From contig JAGAPM010000121.1 in assembly GCA_017623265.1 (NCBI GenBank), positions 1-12,281 of the forward strand: 12,281 nt of DNA, read 5' to 3'. The notes beneath the pieces are model-generated. The model had not been told where the DNA came from. It did not search any database and saw only the letters and a program-made list of their open reading frames with translations. The position numbers were made by a program, and so were the translations under genes. The DNA is from Lentisphaeria bacterium (GTDB lineage: Bacteria; Verrucomicrobiota; Lentisphaeria; Victivallales; UBA1829). How positions within the stretch are numbered: the first letter of the stretch is position 1; each line of letters begins with the position of its first letter. Of this stretch, positions 1 through 5,468 are shown one piece after another.

Positions 1-6
1 ACCTGT

Positions 7-35
7 ACTATAACACGCGTGTGCGACAAAATCAA
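7..35 (-). promoter_or_regulatory. Strong leftward sigma70-type promoter for a gene outside the window
   Basis: Read on the minus strand, TTGATT (30-35) is separated by 17 nt from TATAGT (7-12), and a TG dinucleotide one base before the -10 makes it an extended -10 promoter. It points left, so its gene must start beyond position 1. The same hexamers, the same 17-nt spacer and the same TGn occur in front of the M42-holA operon at 9331-9359, which raises confidence in both. The spacer contains the perfect palindrome ACACGCGTGT (13-22) abutting the -10. This is a prediction from sequence only. Confidence 0.6.
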
Positions 36-92
36 ACGGTCAACAGGGCAGTATATCAAAAAAAGCCGGATTTTTTGCTGAATGTACGGTTG

Positions 93-238
93 CGGATCCG
101 TCCGGCGGGGGCGGCGGCACCGCTTTTTCGCCCGGAGCGCAGAAAAAAACTGCGCGCTCCGGGCGAAAAAGCGCCCCGGCTTGCCGGGGACAGGACCGGT
201 TTCCCGGTCCGTGCCGCCGCACCTGCCTGTCGGATCCG
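93..238. repeat. Compound palindrome able to fold into a three-hairpin cloverleaf
   Basis: An outer stem pairs 93-120 with 211-238. It includes a perfect 10-bp inner block (111-120 with 211-220) and a perfect 8-bp outer block built on CGGATCCG (93-100 with 231-238). It has 24 Watson-Crick pairs, one G-U pair on the plus strand and three mismatches. Inside it, almost without gaps, sit three hairpins: 121-142 with 150-173 (22 bp with a 2-nt bulge and an A7 loop), 174-179 with 184-189, and 193-199 with 204-210. Only 190-192 are unpaired at the junction. It contains no plausible gene and lies between the terminator of the leftward glycoside hydrolase gene and the next leftward promoter. It could be a palindromic repeat or miniature mobile element, a cruciform DNA site, or a structured RNA. 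The sequence does not decide between these. Confidence 0.7.
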
Positions 239-264
239 TGTATGTGAAGCAGTCATCGGAGCAT

Positions 265-301
265 AAAAAAACGGCGCACACGTTTTTGTGTACGCCGTTT
301 T
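265..301 (-). terminator. Intrinsic terminator of the glycoside hydrolase gene
   Basis: On the minus strand a 14-bp stem (arms 288-301 and 268-281, one G-U pair) closes a 6-nt loop (282-287). The stem ends in, and is followed by, a run of seven T residues (265-271 read in reverse). It begins 20 nt after the stop codon at 321. On the plus strand the stem is followed by only four T, so it should work mainly leftward. Confidence 0.85.
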
Positions 302-320
302 GTCTGGACTGTTCTTCCGA

Positions 321-2609
321 TCAGCACTTGGTGGCATCGATCATGCGGAATTCGCCGGGGGCGAGGGAGCATTTATCGTAGGTACCGAACTGATGCAGGT
401 AGAAGTTGGCTTCGTTGTGATAATCCACGTTGAAGAGGCAGATTTTTCCTGCTTCGGGGAAGTAGGAGAACGCCACATGGAGACATGCCTTGCCGGTCTT
501 TTTGCCATCGTCCGTGATATACACGTTGGGGCGGTTTTCTTCGGCGATGGTCCGGTAGATTCTGCCGAGCAGCCCGCCGGGTTCGTAGATATTGCCGGGG
601 CAGTCGTCGATATCCATTGCGCCCGGATAGCTCCAGGTCGTCATGGTATAGACTTTGCCCTTGCCGTACTTGTGGAGCGTGACCACGGGGCGTTCCACTT
701 CGTCGTCGCAAGAGAGGATTTCCAGTTCCGGATCGGTGATTTCCAGTTTTGCGAGGGGCTGGCAGAGACAGCCGTAGCGGCGGGGGAAGGTGAAGCCCAG
801 TTTGTCCTGCCCGATGGGAGCGGTTGCCCACCAGAGACGGTCGCCCTTGCCGGTGACTTTGAAGCCGCAGAGTTCGGAGAGATCGCCGCCGTTGACGATC
901 TCATCCAGACCGTAGTCGAAGTTACGGGTTTCGTTGGTGCTGAGCTGAGCGATGGAGGTGAAGAGAGTACCGCCCAGTTCCACGTATTTTTTCAGGATCT
1001 TATACTGCTTCTTGCTGCAGGTATTCCAGCCGGTGAACATGATCGCCTTGTACTGTTTTGCCAGGAATTCGGGATCGATCATATCGAAAGCGAAGCTGAT
1101 CATATCCACCTGACCGTACGGGGTACCGGAGATCTGGATATTGCGGTGCGGAGCGGTGAGGGCGTCGTCGCAGGGATAGAACACATTGAGGGCAGCCTGC
1201 ATACCCCGTTCCGGCACGCTGTGGTACCAGCTGGGGTTCTTGTCTGCGATGGGGAACATGCCGCCGATGGCGTAGTTCGGATTCCAGGTTGCACTGCTCA
1301 AGTCGTAGTTACCCTTGATGAGAGCGATGACGGATTCCGGCTGACCTGCCGGTGTGCCGTTTGCCTTCACATAGTCCCAGAATTCAGAGATGACTTTCCG
1401 GTACTGACGGCAGACGGGGGATTCGTAGTTCAGGCGCGGGAAGAACTTTCTGGCTTCTTCCAGATAGCTCTTCATGGTTTCCGGCTGTTCCTTCATCATC
1501 TGCTTGGCGGCACCCCAGCCGATGATGCCCATGGTCTTGCGGCAGGTCTGGGGCATATCGAATTTCGGGGAGTCGGGGGAGAGGGTATGTTCCACGAACC
1601 AGTTGCCGCTTTCGTTGATGATCATTTTGCTGCCCGCCATGTACTTGAGCCAGAAGGCGGCGCGCAGGGTGTTCCAGCGTTCGGAATCGCTGTTCGGCAG
1701 CCAGGCGTAGTGTTCGTGGGCGAGGTGGGAACCCCAGAATGCCAGATCATGCTGGCGGTACAGACCGCGGGAGAGTGCGGAAGCCAGGTTGATCCCCTGG
1801 AACGCAAAGTCTTCGATCACGGGGACGTCCGTTCCGCCCAGCACTTCGTAGTCCACACTGAAGTTGCTGCTGGTTGCCATGACCAGACCCCAGCCCGCTT
1901 TGTGACGGGGTTCCACGTGTTCCCTGACCCGGTCGATCTTGCCTTGAACGACGGCACTCAAGCGACATTCGCCGGTCTCTTCAATACATTTCAGCCCGTC
2001 TTTTGCGGAGAAGTGGGAGCCTTCGCCGTAGTCGTAACCGAGATAGTAATCGCCGCCTTCCTTACTGAGGGCTTTGATCCACTGGGGTTCGGCTTTGGTG
2101 TACATCAGGCAGGTATAGATCCCGCGTTTTTTTGCTTCACGGATGAACCGGACAAGCCCTGCGCCGAAGCGGTCTTTGTGTTTTTCAAAAATATCTTCAA
2201 AGCCTGCCATGGTGAGGTTCTTGTAGTTTTCCCAGTCGGGAGCGGGGATATCGATTCCGATTTCGTCCAGAGCATAGAACCAGTCTGCGATCAGTTTTGG
2301 AGAGAATCCGCGTGCGATACCCCAGACCTGTGCCAGATTGCCCTGATTATCGTCAATGATCTTTTCGATCTGCTCCAGAACATCGAAGTGCTGTGCCTGC
2401 CAGGTATAATGCCCGATCATCGTGCAGAGCAGGGTATCGGTATCTGTGGGGTAGATCCCGGAGCCAACGTAGATCCCTTCGGGGGGCAGTTTCAGTTTCG
2501 GGCGTTTTGCCGGAGCTGTCACTTTCGGGGTGGCTGTCTTTGCGGCAGCGGTTTTCTTGACTGCGGCTTTTTTTGCCGGAGCGGATTTCTTTGCAGTGGT
2601 CTTTGCCAT
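321..2609 (-). CDS. Putative GH42-like glycoside hydrolase with Lys/Ala-rich N-terminal tail
   Basis: The product is 762 aa. Residues 1-43 contain 12 Lys, one Arg, 12 Ala and several Pro and Thr but no acidic residue, resembling a histone H1-type tail. No signal peptide or membrane segment is visible. The following body looks like a clan GH-A TIM barrel. Candidate carboxylates are E266 or D267 in VIEDFAF and E333 in the NESGNW stretch; this catalytic assignment is inference. Around residues 510-570 is an alpha/beta segment (AIMFTGWNT, then KKYVELGGTLF) like the GATase-like trimerisation domain of GH42 beta-galactosidases. The last ~60 residues look like a small beta domain. Substrate is unknown. 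ATG 2609 has an AAGGA ribosome site (2620-2624, 10-nt spacer). The gene is monocistronic, with its own promoter candidate and terminator. In 762 codons it uses no TTA, CTA or TCA, which suggests a well-adapted, well-expressed native gene. It could belong to an unnamed relative of GH42; family assignment is uncertain. Confidence 0.75.
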   Translation of the reverse strand: MAKTTAKKSAPAKKAAVKKTAAAKTATPKVTAPAKRPKLKLPPEGIYVGSGIYPTDTDTLLCTMIGHYTWQAQHFDVLEQIEKIIDDNQGNLAQVWGIARGFSPKLIADWFYALDEIGIDIPAPDWENYKNLTMAGFEDIFEKHKDRFGAGLVRFIREAKKRGIYTCLMYTKAEPQWIKALSKEGGDYYLGYDYGEGSHFSAKDGLKCIEETGECRLSAVVQGKIDRVREHVEPRHKAGWGLVMATSSNFSVDYEVLGGTDVPVIEDFAFQGINLASALSRGLYRQHDLAFWGSHLAHEHYAWLPNSDSERWNTLRAAFWLKYMAGSKMIINESGNWFVEHTLSPDSPKFDMPQTCRKTMGIIGWGAAKQMMKEQPETMKSYLEEARKFFPRLNYESPVCRQYRKVISEFWDYVKANGTPAGQPESVIALIKGNYDLSSATWNPNYAIGGMFPIADKNPSWYHSVPERGMQAALNVFYPCDDALTAPHRNIQISGTPYGQVDMISFAFDMIDPEFLAKQYKAIMFTGWNTCSKKQYKILKKYVELGGTLFTSIAQLSTNETRNFDYGLDEIVNGGDLSELCGFKVTGKGDRLWWATAPIGQDKLGFTFPRRYGCLCQPLAKLEITDPELEILSCDDEVERPVVTLHKYGKGKVYTMTTWSYPGAMDIDDCPGNIYEPGGLLGRIYRTIAEENRPNVYITDDGKKTGKACLHVAFSYFPEAGKICLFNVDYHNEANFYLHQFGTYDKCSLAPGEFRMIDATKC

Positions 2610-2659
2610 TTCTTGTTGTTCCTTACGATCGTTTCTGTTTCAGGACTCCATATTGCTAT

Positions 2660-2687
2660 AAATTACCCCGCTTTTCTTCTGTTGCAA
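2660..2687 (-). promoter_or_regulatory. Candidate promoter of the glycoside hydrolase gene
   Basis: On the minus strand TTGCAA (2682-2687) lies 16 nt from TAATTT (2660-2665), about 50 bp upstream of ATG 2609. An overlapping TATAGC slightly downstream could serve as an alternative -10 with a longer spacer. The match is moderate and no operator is evident. Confidence 0.4.
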
Positions 2688-2728
2688 GCGTAAAAGGATG
2701 AAAATACAGAAAAAAATCGCTCCGGCAC

Positions 2729-2756
2729 TTGAAGAATCGGGAAAATGTGCTATTTT
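2729..2756 (+). promoter_or_regulatory. Candidate promoter of the rpmH-rnpA-yidD-yidC-khpB cluster
   Basis: TTGAAG (2729-2734) is followed after 16 nt by TATTTT (2751-2756), with TGc directly before the -10, the same extended -10 feature as in the two strong leftward promoters. A consensus TATAAT also occurs at 2801-2806, but I find no -35 at 16-18 nt from it. The mRNA would start 100 or 50 nt before rpmH, depending on which is used. Confidence 0.4.
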
Positions 2757-2863
2757 ATTTAATCCGTCTCTACAGATGGAGCAAAATTGAAACAAGTTCG
2801 TATAATGATAAAACAGCGGTATGCGGTTCAGTCCGTATACCAACAGTGGAAAGGCAGAAAGCT

Positions 2864-2998
2864 ATGAATAGAACGTATCAGCCGTCCGTCCTGTGCAGAA
2901 ACCGCAAGTTTGGTTTCCGTGCAAGAATGGCAACTAAAAAAGGCCGCCAGGTGCTCGCCCGCCGCAGACAGAAAGGACGTAAGAGACTTGCTCTCTGA
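2864..2998 (+). CDS. rpmH: Large ribosomal subunit protein bL34
   Basis: The product is 44 aa, the usual length for bL34, a small basic protein embedded in 23S rRNA. It carries the family hallmarks: MNRTYQPS at the start, then FGFRARMATKKGR, and LARRRQKGRKRL at the end. The start is ATG 2864, preceded by AAGG (2851-2854) with a 9-nt spacer. The frame stays open upstream to a TTG at 2729, but that extension has no family counterpart. It is the first gene of the rightward cluster. rpmH followed by rnpA is one of the most conserved bacterial gene pairs and often lies near the replication origin. Its last codons and stop overlap the proposed start of rnpA. Confidence 0.97.
   Translation: MNRTYQPSVLCRNRKFGFRARMATKKGRQVLARRRQKGRKRLAL
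2972..2977 (+). promoter_or_regulatory. Ribosome binding site inside rpmH that supports a TTG start for rnpA
   Basis: AAAGGA lies 10 nt upstream of TTG 2988 in the rnpA frame, within the last codons of rpmH. The other in-frame start candidates (TTG 2910, GTG 2919, TTG 3027, GTG 3033) lack a comparable site. TTG 3045 has only a weak GGTGGA. Confidence 0.45.
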
Positions 2999-3470
2999 CG
3001 CACGTGATGCAGAACCGGCATGTCCGTTGCCGGTGGATGCGTCATTGCGGGAGTCGGGTACTCCTTCCCGGTCCGGGACCGGCAGAGCGGACAAGCTCAA
3101 AAGGAAAAGCGAATTCGATGAAGTGAAGGCCGCAGGGCTGAAATGGAACGATCCGCTTTTTACTTTTTTAGCCGTTCCGGCTTCTGAAGGGGAAGGGGTC
3201 CGTTGCGGGATCATCTGCAGCAGACGCTTCGATAAACGTGCCGTTGTCCGGAACCGGGCGCGGCGTCTGCTTTGGGAGGCATTCCGGCTGTTGAAAGCGG
3301 AGTTTCCTTCCTGCCGTTTTTTACTGATCCCCAGGAGGAAAATATGCACGGAGAACATGAATGTGGTCAGGGAGCATCTGAAAGCGTTGCTTCCGTGGCT
3401 GAAGAGGAAGTTGGAGCAGGAACAGAACCGGAAATCCGGATCTCTTTCACCGTCACAGGAATCCTGCTGA
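2988..3470 (+). CDS. rnpA: Ribonuclease P protein component
   Basis: RnpA is the protein cofactor of the RNase P ribozyme, which removes 5' leaders from pre-tRNAs. From TTG 2988 the product is 160 aa. The recognisable core starts near residue 33 (RADKLKRKSEFDEV). It contains the RNA-binding signature GIICSRRFDKRAVVRNRARR with RNR at residues 88-90, and then the FLLIPRRK strand. Typical RnpA proteins are about 110-130 aa, so this one has roughly 32 extra residues at the N-terminus and a basic C-terminal tail. There is no in-frame ATG before the core. TTG 2988 was chosen for its AAAGGA site, which overlaps rpmH by 11 nt. TTG 2910 or GTG 2919 would give an overlap of 80-90 nt with rpmH, and TTG 3045 would give a shorter protein. 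The 3' end overlaps yidD by 127 nt. Identity is secure; the start is not. Confidence 0.9.
   Translation: MLSDARDAEPACPLPVDASLRESGTPSRSGTGRADKLKRKSEFDEVKAAGLKWNDPLFTFLAVPASEGEGVRCGIICSRRFDKRAVVRNRARRLLWEAFRLLKAEFPSCRFLLIPRRKICTENMNVVREHLKALLPWLKRKLEQEQNRKSGSLSPSQESC
3333..3338 (+). promoter_or_regulatory. Consensus ribosome binding site setting the yidD start inside rnpA
   Basis: AGGAGG stands 5 nt before ATG 3344. It is the best Shine-Dalgarno match in the cluster and lies wholly within the rnpA coding sequence. It favours ATG 3344 over the longer frame that runs back to a start at 3272. Confidence 0.75.
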
Positions 3471-3688
3471 TCCCGATCCTGTTCTACAAGAAATGTATTT
3501 CCCCGCTGACTCCCCCATGCTGCAGGTTCACACCCACCTGCTCGACCTATGCGGCGCAGGCGTTGATGGTGCATGGACCGCTCCGCGGTTCCTGGTTGGC
3601 GTTCAAACGCATTTTGCGGTGCAATCCATGGGGCGGACACGGTTATGATCCGGTTCCGCCGAAACAGATAAAGGAAAAGAAAAAGTGA
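3344..3688 (+). CDS. yidD: Membrane protein insertion efficiency factor YidD
   Basis: YidD is a small membrane-associated protein that assists YidC- and Sec-dependent insertion of inner-membrane proteins. The 114-aa product carries the family pattern: an amphipathic or hydrophobic stretch (residues 37-47), ISPLTPPCCRFTPTCSTYA (52-70, with C60, C66 and Y69), and RILRCNPWGGHGYDPVP (89-105). The family is normally about 70-90 aa. Here the conserved part starts near residue 37, so about 33 residues precede it; they are acidic, Gly/Ser-rich and encoded out of frame over the end of rnpA. ATG 3344 is well supported by AGGAGG. The gene is translationally coupled to yidC, whose GTG overlaps this stop codon (GTGA, 3685-3688). 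Confidence 0.93.
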   Translation: MHGEHECGQGASESVASVAEEEVGAGTEPEIRISFTVTGILLIPILFYKKCISPLTPPCCRFTPTCSTYAAQALMVHGPLRGSWLAFKRILRCNPWGGHGYDPVPPKQIKEKKK

Positions 3689-5442
3689 AATTTGATAAAG
3701 AAACGATCGTTGTACTGGTGATTGCCGGACTGATCATGGCGGGTTGGTTTTTCCTGTATCCGCAGTATCAGCAAGAGCAGCAGGAGAAGCTCCGGCTGCA
3801 GAAGCAGGAGCAACTGAAAAATCAGCTTGCGATCCAGCAGCAGAAAGCGGCGGAAGCTGTCAGAACTGCTCCGGCAGTCGTGGAAAAGCTGGCAGTTGCA
3901 GAAACGAAACCGGTCGTGAAACCGGTTGAAGAAAAAGCGGCTCCGGTGAAAAAGGAAGTACCGGTTGTGCCAGTTGCATCTGATCCGGTATCACTGGAAA
4001 ATGATCTGGTCAAGTTCACCTTTGATCCTGCTACCGGAACGCTGATCTCCACTGAACTCAAGAAGTTCAGAAAGAATGTGAACAGCGCAGAAGGCGAAAA
4101 TCTGATCCTGAAACCGGAGGGAGAAGCAAAACGTTCCTTCTATGCGGGCGATGTGCTTTCCGCAAAGTCGGGCAGTTTCCATATTGTGGAAGACGGCAAC
4201 CGTATGATGCTTACCCGTTATCTGCCGGATTTCAAAGTGGAAGAAACATTTACGCTCCAGCCGGATTCCTATACGCTGGATGTGACCTACAAGATCACCA
4301 ATACTTCTGCACAGATCCGTGATCTGAAGAATCTGACCTTCTGGGCGGCAGGGGTTCCGCCGATCCAGGCGGTGTCCGAAGACAAGATCAATACAGACCG
4401 CCATTATATCGACTTCTGTCTTGCCGATGGTGATACGGACTGGTTTACGCCCGATTTCAATGAGGACGGCGAACTGCATGACGATTATGTGACCAATGAA
4501 GCCGCCAAGTGGGTGGGCAGCACCAATAAATACTTTGCCTCGCTGCTGATCAGCGAAAATAACTTCAAGAACGGTCTCCGTTTTGAACAGACCCTGTTGA
4601 AGAAACAGACCATCCCCTCCGTGGGCGGCGGTGTTGCCGATGTAAAACTCAGCCCCGGCGAGACAGTCTCCTATGCCATGCAATATTACTGCGGACCGAA
4701 AGAACTTTCCCGGGTCGAAGCACTGGAAGAGACGGCACTGGATGCCATGCATATTGCTTACTGGTCCTGGTTTGAATTTATTGCCCGTCCCATTGCCCGG
4801 TTCCTGGTCTGGCTGGGAAAACTGATTGGCAACTACGGGATCGCGATCATTCTCCTGACGCTGCTGGTCCGTGCGCTTCTCTGGCCGCTGGTGCAGAAAT
4901 CCAATAACTCCATGCGCAAGATGCAGAAGATCCAGCCGAAGATGAAAGAATTGCGTGAGAAGTACAAGGACGATCAGCAGGAACTCAGCATGCGGATGAT
5001 GGAACTCTACCGCACGGAAGGAGTCAATCCGCTGGGCGGATGTCTGCCGATGCTGCTGCAGATCCCCATCTTCTTTGCCATGTATTCCGTGTTTGATTCC
5101 GCCGTTGAACTGCGTCATGTTTCCTTCCTCTGGGCGAAGGACCTGGCACAGCCGGACGGCATCGGACCGGTGATTTTCGGGCTGCAGCTGCACCCGCTGA
5201 TCATCATCATGACGATCCTCATGGTCGTGCAGCAGAAGATGACTCCTTCTCAGATGGAGCCTATGCAGCAGAAGATCATGATGGCGGTTCCCATCATTAT
5301 GCTTGTGATGCTCTACTGGCTGCCGTCCGGTCTGACCTTGTACTGGACGATCAGTCAGGCGGTGAGTATTATCCAATTGAAAGTCAGTCAGAAAATTGCC
5401 GAAAAGGAAGATGGCAATCCCAATACTGCAAAAGCCAGATAA
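3685..5442 (+). CDS. yidC: Membrane protein insertase YidC
   Basis: YidC inserts and folds inner-membrane proteins, alone or with SecYEG. The 585-aa product has the Gram-negative architecture. There is an N-terminal signal-anchor helix (residues 8-25), a Gln/Lys-rich probable coiled coil (about 26-55), an Ala/Pro/Val/Lys linker (about 55-100) and a periplasmic beta domain (about 105-350). The conserved five-helix insertase region follows (about 360-570). It includes the conserved groove arginine R396 in LLVRALLWPL, the cytoplasmic KMQKIQPKMKELREKYKDD helical hairpin, and NPLGGCLPMLLQIPIFFAMY. The start codon is GTG 3685, with AAGGA at 3671-3675 (9-nt spacer) and a 4-nt overlap with yidD. The short hydrophilic C-terminal tail is not the long basic tail seen in some ribosome-binding YidC proteins. 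Confidence 0.98.
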   Translation: MKFDKETIVVLVIAGLIMAGWFFLYPQYQQEQQEKLRLQKQEQLKNQLAIQQQKAAEAVRTAPAVVEKLAVAETKPVVKPVEEKAAPVKKEVPVVPVASDPVSLENDLVKFTFDPATGTLISTELKKFRKNVNSAEGENLILKPEGEAKRSFYAGDVLSAKSGSFHIVEDGNRMMLTRYLPDFKVEETFTLQPDSYTLDVTYKITNTSAQIRDLKNLTFWAAGVPPIQAVSEDKINTDRHYIDFCLADGDTDWFTPDFNEDGELHDDYVTNEAAKWVGSTNKYFASLLISENNFKNGLRFEQTLLKKQTIPSVGGGVADVKLSPGETVSYAMQYYCGPKELSRVEALEETALDAMHIAYWSWFEFIARPIARFLVWLGKLIGNYGIAIILLTLLVRALLWPLVQKSNNSMRKMQKIQPKMKELREKYKDDQQELSMRMMELYRTEGVNPLGGCLPMLLQIPIFFAMYSVFDSAVELRHVSFLWAKDLAQPDGIGPVIFGLQLHPLIIIMTILMVVQQKMTPSQMEPMQQKIMMAVPIIMLVMLYWLPSGLTLYWTISQAVSIIQLKVSQKIAEKEDGNPNTAKAR

Positions 5443-5455
5443 CGTAAAGATTTTT

Positions 5456-5460
5456 GGAGA
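5456..5460 (+). promoter_or_regulatory. Ribosome binding site fixing the khpB start
   Basis: GGAGA lies 8 nt before ATG 5469. It overlaps the alternative upstream TTG at 5454, which itself has no ribosome site, so ATG 5469 is preferred. Confidence 0.65.
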
Positions 5461-5468
5461 GTAAGACA

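Noticed and set aside
58..76. A7/T6 hairpin with loop GCCGGA as a terminator
   Set aside because: The stem is A-T only and would be unstable; no gene is seen that it would terminate.
288..2693. 801-codon open frame on the plus strand covering the whole glycoside hydrolase gene
   Set aside because: It is exactly in register with the minus-strand gene and is open only because that gene avoids TTA, CTA and TCA. Its translation is rich in F, H, V and C without domain features, it begins within the terminator of the real gene, and it has no coherent family signature.
2801..2806. Consensus TATAAT as the main rpmH promoter
   Set aside because: No acceptable -35 at 16-18 nt; the nearby TTGAAA is only 8 nt away. 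Kept only as a possible secondary -10.
2729..2863. N-terminal extension of rpmH from TTG 2729
   Set aside because: bL34 is about 44 aa, the extension has no family counterpart, and ATG 2864 has a good ribosome site. The TTG is more likely part of the -35 hexamer.
3272..3343. Longer yidD frame starting at 3272
   Set aside because: No ribosome site there, whereas ATG 3344 has AGGAGG at 5 nt.
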